This document shows positions 1-8,144 of a DNA stretch of 47,532 nucleotides, piece after piece (position 1 is the first letter of the stretch; every line of letters begins with the position of its first letter). This DNA comes from Gnetum montanum (Eukaryota; Streptophyta; Gnetopsida; Gnetales; Gnetaceae), in NCBI GenBank assembly GCA_015680685.1, contig MNCI01020474.1:14617-62148 (forward strand), read 5' to 3'. Position numbers and translations under genes: made by a program. Below the pieces are notes generated by a model, which was not told where the DNA came from, searched no databases, and saw only the letters and a program-made list of their open reading frames with translations.

Positions 1-469
1 AGCTTGACCATCCTTGCATCCCAGCTTTGGCCTACGAGGTAGATCGGACTTCTGTCTGGACAGTTTCCTTGTTGTTTTGTGCTCATTTTTGCATCAAGTT
101 ATTGGGGGTCTCTCCCATTGTAACGTGACATATAAATCATACATTCTTTCAAAAATCGAAGCATAGATCTTTGAAAATCACGCATTTCTCTCCTGATTAG
201 CATCTCTTCGGCGTGTTTGACGTTATCATTGTAGTGGTCCATCCACGTCGTTTTCCTCCCATTTCACGATCCCCTGAATCAAATCGCAGCACGCAAAGAT
301 CCGTAATCTTCATCGTTTTACTGACCTGTAAGTCCCTGTCTGATCGACAAGACCATTCAGGGTGCCGCGGATTCGCTTTTTCCAGCATAGCCCTCGCACG
401 GATCCGTGGTTAAAACTATATACACGGAACCTCGATCGGTATTTCCAGCTGCCGACGTTTTCTGTCGTT
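1..469. other. Unassigned CpG-rich sequence left of element B gag
   Basis: I cannot assign this stretch. It lies where the leader and N-terminal gag of element B should be, but I could not align it to the matching regions of D (23973-25010) or F (40616-41480). It keeps many CpG dinucleotides, especially from 205 to 470, unlike the CpG-poor DNA of C to F. A TATA-like CATATAAATC occurs near 129-138. The open frames here are short and overlap on both strands, so none is credible as a gene. It may be a diverged gag N-terminus or the edge of another insertion. Confidence 0.4.
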
Positions 470-843
470 ACAATACAATGTTGATTCGCAAAATCACTTA
501 CAGGAATTCCATGATGCCTGTGCCTTGCAGAATATTGAAAAAGAGTGGAAAAAGTTAAAGTTGTTTCCAAGGACACTCATAAAAGAAGCGGAAAGTTGGT
601 ACCGGTTCCTAGAACTGGAATCCATTAGATGGTGGAGTACGATGTTAGAGCTGTTTAACGATAAATACCAAATGTACTCTAGCGTGTCCAACTTGTGTAA
701 GCAGATCCAAGGATGGAAGCAGGGTAATCACGAACCCTTGGATGCTACCATGGGCCGATATTATGCATTGCTACATCGTTACCCGGGCCATGGTTACGCA
801 CAATGGGATCAACTACGCCACCTCGTAGATGGGCAAAGACACG
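470..843 (+). pseudogene. gag: Gag, N-proximal capsid part of element B (first segment)
   Basis: Gag forms the particle that packages element RNA. This segment has the retrotransposon gag signature: EWKKLKLFP, then W-Y/F-L spacing, LELFNDKYQ and a QIQGWKQG block, followed by a GRYYALLHR block. It aligns without gaps with D (25060-25410) and F (41520-41850). The open frame begins around 468 and I see no genuine start codon, so the N-terminus lies upstream or is lost. Codons stay open up to 843, where element A begins; the later codons to 957 belong to A's LTR. The frame resumes at 8145. Identity as gag is firm from the three-way alignment within the window. Confidence 0.85.
839..843. repeat. 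Left target-site duplication (ACACG) of element A
   Basis: The five bases before A's left end are repeated directly after its right end at 8140-8144. When one copy and A are removed, the flanking gag codons join in frame and align gap-free with element D, as expected of a simple 5-bp duplication. Confidence 0.9.
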
Positions 844-2096
844 TGTTGGCGACCGTTTGGGACACGACCGCCAACGAGTGTCCTCAAACAGGATTTAGGT
901 GCCTGCTGGTCTCTGGAAACACCAAGGCTCAGATACCTCCAAATAAACTCAATAGTTAATGTGAGTATGTGTATGTGCTGTTGCGGCGTGCGGTTGTGTG
1001 AAATGTAACGATTGCGTTGTGAGCAAACTACAAATGACTTACTTTAAAGAGATTCAGCCAACTTTGCCAAGTACTGTGAGTTGTTTAGAGTTTCCTATTT
1101 TGTTCAACTGCCTAGTCTACGCGGTCCTTATAATACCTACTTGTAACAAATAAAATTTTGCAAAAACATTTGAGCCCAACTCTGCAAATCCACTCCTAAT
1201 TTTCCTTAGAGAAAGAGATAGTTCTACAAGAAAACTAGAAATAGAGCAAGATTCGATGGAAATAAGCAGAAAAGAAAAGAAAGCAGATTTGTGTAGACCT
1301 CAAATATTTAAACAAGGTAAAATGACACGAGTAAACACTTCGCAATAAAGCTATCCCAAATTCAATATCTACGAATTGTTCAAACTTCCAAGGCTCAAAC
1401 AAGCAATATCTTCAAGACAATCCTACTATGCTACCAAAAATTGCTGCGTAAACTACCACGTACGAGACTCCATTTTGACTAGATAATAGATGTCAACGAT
1501 TGCATTCAAACAGAACCTTTAAAAGACTTGACAATTTCTGATTGAAATACCACGGGAATTCACTTTAAAGATAAAAAGAAGCTATTCTGGTCCCATCAAA
1601 ATACCAAAGATTTTCTGAACCCTCTCGACTACTGAATTGTTCAACGGCGTGACTACAAACAGAGGCTCTCTTACAACAATCCCAATAGCAGTTCCCACAC
1701 GTTGCACAATAACGAAATTTACTACTAAAATGCTCTTAAGGCTTTTAAACACAAGCGCTTCTATGGCAAAATTTTAATAGAAATTTCTATCGGGCAACAA
1801 GAACAGTAAGAGCAATCTAAAAATCCCAAAATTACTTGCCAAGGATGATACTATCTAAACCACTAGCTAAACAATTTAAACAAAACAAAAAATAAAATAC
1901 ATAACTCACAGGACCATAACAAAGAGGCTGAAATATTTACTCTAGCAAGCCATCTTACAAGCAATCGTTCACAATTTCTTCTTTATAAAGCTCTTCTCAA
2001 GACCCTAAGTGTGTCTCCAAGTGAGAGCCCAAGTGTGATCCTAATGTCTTCTCAAAAGTGTGATGTATGAGACCTCCCCAAAAGCCCTTTCTTCTT

Positions 2097-2134
2097 CAAA
2101 AAATTGAGATCCTTCTAAAAAATTGAGATCCTTC
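2097..2134. repeat. Two tandem copies of a 19-bp unit in the A LTR
   Basis: The unit AAAAAATTGAGATCCTTC, with one extra base, occurs twice back to back. On the minus strand it lies just downstream of the TATA box at 2152-2161, so it falls in the likely transcribed leader or R region. Confidence 0.75.
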
Positions 2135-2151
2135 CTCCTTGACCCTTGAAG

Positions 2152-2161
2152 CCATTTTATA
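2152..2161 (-). promoter_or_regulatory. Candidate TATA box of element A LTR
   Basis: The minus strand reads TATAAAATGG about 1.92 kb after the LTR start, in element sense. A second, weaker TTTATAAAG lies near 1983-1991. Position and sense fit a promoter, but the start site is not shown. Confidence 0.45.
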
Positions 2162-3114
2162 GGGTTCAAAGGTAGGTAAGGAAGTTACATATTCAAAAAT
2201 ATCTCACCTAACTTCTCTCCCAAGTAACTTGGCCAACCAATTAGAAGATTACTTGCCCAACAAGTTAGGAGGAAGTTATGTAGTTAGGGAGTTAGGAAGT
2301 TATACATAACATTAATATTTATATTAAATGTAATGTGATATTACAAATAAATAATTTAAATATTTTAACATCAATATTGCAAATATTTTTATGGGTAGTA
2401 ACTTATATATAATAATGTTTTAAAATAATATTTTATGACTTGGGATAATTAAAGGCAAGTTTTTTAAACTAGGGCTTCACACTATAGGTACTTCATTAAT
2501 GGTTATTATATCTATATATATGTATATATGTTGATTAATTTGTTAGATATTTTAACCACCCGATGCTTAAGTTATAAACGAGTGGTAGTAATAAAATAAT
2601 TTTACATACATCTTGGTGAAAGTGGTAGAGTTAATGGGTTAAAATAATTCTTCTTCATCTTCCCTGGTAAATCGCGTAGATAATCAGTAACAGTTCCAAA
2701 ACAGCAGGTGTAATCGGCTAGATTGTTTTCTCTTTTCTCTGCACAAAACCTGTAAGAACCGACACATGTTCTAACCAAGATCTAAAGTGTTGTATCAACC
2801 AAAACCATATGTTTGAACTGCCACTGCACAATAAGGCCCTACAAAATTGTAACCAACTGCCACCGTGGGAAAAGGCTCTGTCGCTGCATCTGGGATTTTT
2901 ATTTTGCCCCCAAATTGGCTTAGGGCTTCCTGAGTTTTTTAAATTTTTTCTTGAATCGTCATCGCCATTGTCATTGATCGCAGAACCAGGGGCGAATGTA
3001 TTGTGGATTTGCATCCAGCGAAACCACAGGAACCTTTAGAACCGTTGCAGCTTGCACAACTGAAACCGCTATGGCCGGTGAGTGCAGCGTGGTTGGGCTT
3101 TCTGTCCTCTCCTC

Positions 3115-3300
3115 TCTTCTGCTCAGCTACCACGACCTTCTGCTTAATGATGCGGTAGATTTCTGTGAGACTGCACAGGAACACCTCCTCTACGTTAATG
3201 GCTTCCAGGGCTGACGTCTTGAAGAAGAGCAGACCCTCCTTCTGTGCGAATTTCTGCGCATCCTCCTCAGGCACATCATGTTCATTAAGTCTCTGTACAG
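3115..3300 (-). pseudogene. Rab GTPase (RABA/Rab11-like) C-terminal fragment inside the A LTR
   Basis: Rab proteins are small membrane-traffic GTPases. A minus-strand open frame (2939-3331, 130 codons) carries about 60 residues resembling the end of the GTPase fold of plant RABA proteins: VPEEDAQKFAQKEGL, then FFKTSALEA, NVEEVF, and LTEIYRIIKQK. The TSAL block corresponds to the G5 motif, usually preceded by E but here K. The G4 box (NKxD) is not recognisable just upstream, and G1 to G3 are absent. Downstream codons are Cys/Gly-rich but lack the usual terminal CC prenylation motif. It is therefore a captured exon or processed fragment, not a working GTPase. It has the same orientation as element A. 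Identity rests on motif recognition only. Confidence 0.6.
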
Positions 3301-3503
3301 CACTATTGTTAAATAAATACCCACATTTCATTTGGCGTGCTGTCCCCTCGGGAGAATTGTTGCAAGCATTTCATTTGTTGTTGCTGTGTTTTCTGTACAC
3401 AATGTCGTTTCGGAGGCCCCTTCTCGCTCTCATCACTGTAGATTTTTATTTTTATTTTCTAATATTTTACAAGATAGAAATGGTCGCGGAGAATTGGAAT
3501 TCC

Positions 3504-4081
3504 AGTGACGAAGTGCTGGCGCAACCCTTGAATAATCCTATTTCTGCCTTTTTACATGAATGTTTCTTTTTGCAAGGTATTATTTGGAATTGTGCTGTGG
3601 AATAATGGATTGCTATACTCAGTTTTTGATTGGTACCGTGAAATTTGGTTCACATACCATGGTCCCTTGCAATAATGCAAAGCACCTCCTACATTTTGCG
3701 GAATTCCACTTTTTCCTTTTTATTACAAAGAAAAATATCATGCTTAGCCACGAAATTTTAAACAATATATTCCTGAATTTCACAGGAGAAATAACTTCAC
3801 CCTGCACCAGACTGCTGAACTTACAATTATCAGGCTATTCATCCGTAAATCCCAGTGGATCATAATAAATTATTAAGGTAGAACAACACATTGGTGATTC
3901 TGTACTTATCAACAGGGCTTTGTAAGCTTGCTATAGGAATGGTGCTCCAATATTTTTTTTAAATAAAAGGAATGCCTTTTGTTCACTTATTCTTTTCCTC
4001 TCAAACTGAAAATTTAGCTACTTCTCCAAAAATTCTTAATTAATTTAAGCCTGCTTCATGAAATGGCCAAATGTGCCAACA
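3504..4081 (-). repeat. LTR stretch duplicated at 7561-8139
   Basis: This is the part of A's 3' LTR that has a surviving partner. By eye there are about 16 substitutions, 14 of them transitions, and a one-base difference in a T run. The cluster of differences near 4047-4063 suggests a local hot spot or small conversion tract. Confidence 0.9.
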
Positions 4082-4097
4082 ATTCTACCCTCTTTAA
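4082..4097 (-). promoter_or_regulatory. Polypurine tract of element A
   Basis: The minus strand reads AAAGAGGGTAGAAT immediately before the LTR start TGTTGGC. That is the expected place for the plus-strand primer of reverse transcription. It fixes A's orientation as right to left. Confidence 0.7.
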
Positions 4098-4293
4098 AAG
4101 CTTAAAGAAACTTGTGCAACTTCATTTCAAAACTAAAACATCCTGAAATTTTCATTGAATTTTTACAGTTGAATAGAAATATTTTTTGAGGAAAATTCCC
4201 ATTTAACATAAGGTGAGATGGGACAAAAACCTCATTCCTGGGAGAAAATCAAACTGTACATAACAAACTGTACATTATCAAGTCCTTTATGGA

Positions 4294-4806
4294 CTATTCT
4301 TGGGATGGAAACTGAATTGTGAGGGTTACCCTAGTGGGAATCCTCATCTCTCTAACTGTTTCATAGGAAATCTCTGATGTGATGAAGGCGGTCCTATTGC
4401 TTTCGGGCTTGGTAGAGCTCTCACCTTGATCTACTGGAGCTTTCTCTTTGGCACTTTTCTCATTTTCCTTTTCGGATGAGCTCTTTTGTTCTTCTCCATT
4501 AAGTCCTTCATTTTCCTCTTGGGAGACAAAAGCTTCTCCCCATCCCCATGATGACTCTTCATAGTTTGGTGGCTCTTCTCCTTTTTCTTCTTCTTTGGAA
4601 CAATCTCGATATCGCCCCCAAACATTGGACTCTATATCCAAACCTCTAGTAAGAAAAGAAAATTCATCGGATAACCAAGCCATAAAAGGACACTCTTTTG
4701 GAGCTCCACAAGATCTAGCCTTTAGATAAGCCTTCAATACATGCTCAGGGCAACATCCCATCACATATGGAATAAAAGGCTTTTTCATTGCTCTCTCAAA
4801 CTCCAT
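4294..4806 (-). CDS. Extra ORF between pol and 3' LTR of element A, unknown function
   Basis: This intact 170-codon frame lies 370 bp after the pol stop, in the same sense, and ends about 210 bp before the LTR. I do not recognise the family. Residues 1-70 look globular, with FIPYVMGCCPEH and SCGAPKECPFMAW; four Cys (about 18, 19, 33, 39) and His 22 could bind a metal, which is inference. Residues 75-145 are rich in Glu, Lys and Ser and probably disordered. Residues 145-170 are more hydrophobic (RVTLTIQF). No signal peptide or membrane segment is seen, which argues against a classical envelope. A TATA box lies 77 bp upstream of its ATG. The start at 4806 is the first ATG after that box. A shorter ORF in another frame (4431-4625) is a shadow. 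Confidence 0.65.
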   Translation of the reverse strand: MEFERAMKKPFIPYVMGCCPEHVLKAYLKARSCGAPKECPFMAWLSDEFSFLTRGLDIESNVWGRYRDCSKEEEKGEEPPNYEESSWGWGEAFVSQEENEGLNGEEQKSSSEKENEKSAKEKAPVDQGESSTKPESNRTAFITSEISYETVREMRIPTRVTLTIQFPSQE

Positions 4807-5175
4807 TAGCTCTCCCTAACCTTCACTACCAAACTTGAATTGAAAGATGATGAAATCTTAAGCAATCTAACCCTCCTTTTATAGGTGCTAAAAATTTTAA
4901 CTTCCATCCAAGTGTCTTCAACCAAGCTTCCTTCTTTCTAGGCATTCAAACCATTTGTCACAATCCTCACTAAGTGGTGGATGAGTCACCTTCCCCACTT
5001 GTCAAACTTGTAGAATTCCACTTGTTTCACTTGTAGGCTTCCACTTGCCCCATTTGAAGGAAAGATAATGTTTCAAATATAAATAAAGCATAATTAAATA
5101 TAATAATGGACACTATAATCCTAGTAATATTTACATAATACTATATACATATATTATTTTTGTGTAATGACATCT
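4807..5175 (-). other. Spacer between pol and the extra ORF of element A
   Basis: No coding signal is seen here. The part nearest the ORF looks like a promoter and 5' leader (TATA box at 4875-4883). The part nearest pol (5080-5170) is AT-rich with TATATACATATATTA-like runs. Confidence 0.5.
4875..4883 (-). promoter_or_regulatory. TATA box upstream of A's extra ORF
   Basis: The minus strand reads TATAAAAGG in a C/G-containing context, an excellent plant TATA match. It is 77 bp before the ATG at 4806, leaving a plausible leader of about 40-45 nt. This suggests the ORF has its own promoter rather than relying on the LTR. Confidence 0.55.
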
Positions 5176-7485
5176 TCAAGATGTATGCAATTGTCCCAAA
5201 TAATGTTTTATATGCAAAACATTATATGGAAATTGCAATTCCATGCCATCCAAGGTTGATAATTTGTAAGTATCCTCTGACAATTGCTTTGTAATTTGAA
5301 AGGGACCAATCCATGTCGGTGTAAACTTATTTGGTTTCTTCATATTCCATAATAGGACAAGGTCTCCTATCTTGAAAGTTCTTTTCAAAGCCTTTCTATC
5401 AAACCATCTTTTAACTTGAGAGGTATTCTGTAACAAATTATCCCTTGCTTTATCTACTTCAGCTTCTCTTTTAATAAGCAAAGTCATGAAACTTCTATCT
5501 TTATCAGTCCTTTCACTATATCTTTGTACAAATTCAGAAGCTGAGCTTATAATCTTGTTTGTAATTCTTGCTGGCAAACCATAGACTAAGTTATATGGTG
5601 ATGTCCCAATAGCTTTCTTGAATCTGATTCGATCTGACCATAATGCGGATTGTAGATAATCAATCCAATTTCCTGGATTCCCATCCATCGATTTCTTGAT
5701 ATAAGCAATAAGCTTTTTATTGGTGGATTCTGCTAGGCCATTTCCTTGAGGATAATAATTTGATGAGGAAAATAAGAAAATGGATTTTGCAGATGCCCAT
5801 CTGATAAACTCTTCGGATTTGAAGGCGGGTCCATTGTCTGACACTAACACTTCAGGTAGACCGAATCTACTTAGAATGTGGTCTTCTAGAAACTTAATCA
5901 CATCTGATGCTGAACTTCCTCTTAGAGCCTTTGCTTCAGACCATTTAGTAAAATAATCAGTAGCTGTGAGAATAAACTTGTGTCCAGCTCTTGAAGGAGT
6001 AATTGTACCAATAAAATCCAAACCCCATTGCTGAAATGGTCTATCTGCAACTACTGGTTTTAAAGGGGCTCTAGCCCTTTTAATCTTGGGCCCATGAACT
6101 TGACATTTATAGCATTTTTGAATCTTTGAACTAATGTCTTGATACATGGAAGGCCAGTAATATCCATATCGAAGTATATGTTGCATAGTTGACTTAGGGG
6201 ATTCATAAAATAAATTCAAATGATCATGAAATTGTTCCAAAATGAAACTAATTTGATCATTATGAACACATTCCAATAAAACTCCCCGAAAATCCTTTCG
6301 ATATAATATACCATCTTTAACAACAAATCTTCGTGCTCTTTTGAAGAAAGCTCTCTTTTGACTTGCAGTTAAATTATTTGGGATTTTCCTTGTACTAAGA
6401 AATTTGAGAATTTCATCATACCAATTCTCTTCATGGGTGTCAAGTGTACACACTTCATTTTCTCTAGTCATTAACTTAGCTAGTCCCATTCCCTTAATTG
6501 TCTTGCATATTTCCAATGAAAATCTGAAACTTTGCAACTTAATAAGCCATTTTCCTCTTTTCAATCCAATCTCATTTTGGGATAGGAATCGCTTGACTGC
6601 AGGTTCAATTAGCATAATGTGAACTAATGAACTCTCCAAATAATATTTAAAATGCTGAAGTGCCTTGATGACTGCGAAAGCTTGTTTCTCTAAGTCTGAG
6701 TAATTTAACTCTGAACCTTTCAACTGATACCCAAAAAATCCAATTGGTTCATCTTGACCTTCACTATCCTTTTGTGTTAGAACAGCAGCGATAGAATCAT
6801 TTGAAGCAAAAGAGTATAACCAAAAATCTTCTTTAAGTCTAGGCTTTACCAAATATGGAGCCTCTTGTATAGCCTTTTTGATTTCTGATAAAGCTCTCTC
6901 TGATTCTGGTGTTTTCTCTACTTGGACATCCTTTTTTAGCATATGCATCAAAGGTTTGGTAATTTCAGTAAACCCGGGGATGAACTTTTTCACAAAGTTT
7001 ATCTTCCCAAAGAAAGATCTAAGAGATTTCTTACTTGTGGGATGCTCAATATTCTGTACTGCTTGAATTCGGGAATTGTCTATGGCAATCCCTTCTTGAC
7101 ATATCACATGGCCTAATAAACTTCCAGATTTAACCCCGAAGATACACTTCTTAGGATTTAATGAAATACCAAACTCACGACATCTGTCGAAAACTTGCTG
7201 GAGATGATTAATATGATCTTCTTTTTTCTTTGAGAATATTGTAATATCATCCAAATAAACCACCACGAATTTGCCTAATAAATCCTTGAATGCTAAATCC
7301 ATTGCTCTTTGAAAAATAGCTCCAGCATTTGACAATCCAAATGGCATTCTTTGGTAGGCAAAAGTTCCCCATTTGGTGATAAATGATGTTTTGTATCCAT
7401 CATTCTTATCTACCACGATTTGATTATAACTTGAGAAACCATCCAAGAAAGAATATACTTGACAACCTGAGACTTTAATAAGCAT
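5176..7485 (-). CDS. pol: Pol of element A: reverse transcriptase, degenerate RNase H, integrase (N-truncated)
   Basis: The frame is open for 769 codons. RT: FLDGFSSYNQI near residue 13, RMPFGLSNAGAIFQ near 45, catalytic YLDD at 77-80. The RNase H fold follows at about 215-340, but of the usual D-E-D-D acids only E266 remains; the other positions read F226, I293 and A/K335-336. Integrase: N-terminal zinc site with His 420 and Cys 458/461, catalytic D490, D550 and E586 (DD35E), GPFQI-type C-terminal domain near 727. RT's first third is missing: a fragment (LDFRNLND, KYPLP) continues in another frame to about 7556, separated by a one-base deletion near 7490, and is then cut at the deletion junction with the 5' LTR. 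Gag and protease are absent. No second RNase H lies before integrase. The layout is closest to the Tat/Athila branch of Ty3/gypsy. Confidence 0.9.
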   Translation of the reverse strand: MLIKVSGCQVYSFLDGFSSYNQIVVDKNDGYKTSFITKWGTFAYQRMPFGLSNAGAIFQRAMDLAFKDLLGKFVVVYLDDITIFSKKKEDHINHLQQVFDRCREFGISLNPKKCIFGVKSGSLLGHVICQEGIAIDNSRIQAVQNIEHPTSKKSLRSFFGKINFVKKFIPGFTEITKPLMHMLKKDVQVEKTPESERALSEIKKAIQEAPYLVKPRLKEDFWLYSFASNDSIAAVLTQKDSEGQDEPIGFFGYQLKGSELNYSDLEKQAFAVIKALQHFKYYLESSLVHIMLIEPAVKRFLSQNEIGLKRGKWLIKLQSFRFSLEICKTIKGMGLAKLMTRENEVCTLDTHEENWYDEILKFLSTRKIPNNLTASQKRAFFKRARRFVVKDGILYRKDFRGVLLECVHNDQISFILEQFHDHLNLFYESPKSTMQHILRYGYYWPSMYQDISSKIQKCYKCQVHGPKIKRARAPLKPVVADRPFQQWGLDFIGTITPSRAGHKFILTATDYFTKWSEAKALRGSSASDVIKFLEDHILSRFGLPEVLVSDNGPAFKSEEFIRWASAKSIFLFSSSNYYPQGNGLAESTNKKLIAYIKKSMDGNPGNWIDYLQSALWSDRIRFKKAIGTSPYNLVYGLPARITNKIISSASEFVQRYSERTDKDRSFMTLLIKREAEVDKARDNLLQNTSQVKRWFDRKALKRTFKIGDLVLLWNMKKPNKFTPTWIGPFQITKQLSEDTYKLSTLDGMELQFPYNVLHIKHYLGQLHTS

Positions 7486-7556
7486 CTCATCATTCTTGGA
7501 AGTGGATACTTATCCTTTTTTGAAGCATCATTTAGATTTCTAAAGTCTAATCCTAT
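7486..7556 (-). pseudogene. pol: Frameshifted N-terminal RT stub of element A
   Basis: This continues pol upstream in another frame. It encodes LDFRNLND-A and KYPLP, the conserved RT block before the palm. A single-base loss near 7490 breaks the frame with 5176-7485. Upstream of about 7556 the sequence becomes LTR, so everything before this block is deleted. The ATG at 7655 of the longer open frame lies in LTR sequence and is not a real start. Confidence 0.8.
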
Positions 7557-7560
7557 TTCT

Positions 7561-8139
7561 AGTGACGAAGTGCTGGCGCAACCCTTGAATAATCCTATTT
7601 CTGCCTTTTTACATGAATGTTTCTTTTTGCAAGGTATTATTTGGAATTGTGCCATGGAATAATGGATTGCTATACTCAGTTTTTGATTGGTACCATGAAA
7701 TTTGGTTTACATACCATGGTCCCTTGCAATAATGCAAAGCACCTCCTGCGTTTTGCAGAATTCCACTTTTTCCTTTTTATTACAGAGAAAAATATCATGC
7801 TTAGCCACGAAATTTTAAACAATATATTCCTGAATTTCACAGGAGAAATAACTTCACCCTGCACCAGACTGCTGAACTTGCAATTATCAGGCTATTCATC
7901 CGTAAATCCCAGTGGATCATAATAAATTATTAAGGTAGAACAACACATTGGTGATTCTGTACTTATCAGCAGGGCTTTGTAAGCTTGCTATAGGAATGGT
8001 GCTCCAATATTTTTTTTTAAATTAAAGGAATGCCTTTTGTTCACTTATTCTTTTCCTCTCAAACTGAAAATTTAGCTACTTCTCCAAAAATTCTCAACTA
8101 ATCTAATCTTGCTTCATGAAATGGCCAAATGTGCCAACA
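7561..8139 (-). repeat. Truncated 5' LTR of element A (first 579 bp only)
   Basis: It matches 3504-4081 and starts with TGTTGGC at 8139 on the minus strand. The remaining 2.66 kb of LTR, plus primer site, gag, protease and early RT, are missing at the junction with the RT stub. Without the TATA region of the full LTR, the 5' promoter is lost. Confidence 0.88.
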
Positions 8140-8144
8140 ACACG
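8140..8144. repeat. Right target-site duplication (ACACG) of element A
   Basis: It matches 839-843. The gag frame of element B resumes at 8145. Confidence 0.9.

Larger units (their letters stand above)
844..4081 (-). repeat. 3' LTR of element A (3238 bp)
   Basis: The ends are a 7-bp inverted pair, TGTTGGC and GCCAACA. The first 578 bp in element sense (4081 to 3504) match 8139 to 7561, the only part of the 5' LTR that survives. The rest (844-3503) has no second copy in the window, so full LTR status rests on the terminal pair, the target duplication and the purine tract at 4082. It contains a TATA box on the minus strand near 2155, a 19-bp tandem duplication at 2097-2134, a Rab-like coding fragment at 3115-3300, and AT microsatellite near 2505-2530. 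No other gene is visible in 960-2700 or 3332-4081. Confidence 0.8.
844..8139 (-). mobile_element. Element A: Ty3/gypsy retrotransposon with 3.2-kb LTR, inserted in element B gag
   Basis: The element reads right to left. It is bounded by TGTTGGC at 844 and GCCAACA ending at 8139, with ACACG on both sides. Order in its own sense: truncated 5' LTR (8139 to 7561), RT-RNase H-integrase (to 5176), an extra ORF (4806 to 4294), a purine tract, and a full 3' LTR (4081 to 844). Primer site, gag, protease and the RT N-terminus are missing, removed together with most of the 5' LTR by a deletion ending near 7556-7561. The remaining LTR stretches differ by about 16 substitutions, mostly transitions, and one 1-bp indel, so the insertion is fairly young. 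In its present form it cannot move without help. Confidence 0.88.

Noticed and set aside
3115-3331. A working Rab GTPase gene
   Set aside because: Only the last part of the fold is present; nucleotide-binding boxes G1-G4 and a terminal CC are missing.
6404-7066. Plus-strand open frames inside element A pol
   Set aside because: They are antisense shadows of an intact 769-codon frame.
3504-8139. Reading the 578-bp direct repeats as complete LTRs of element A
   Set aside because: There is no target duplication at 3504, no primer site next to 7561, and the true left end with TGTTGGC and ACACG is at 844.
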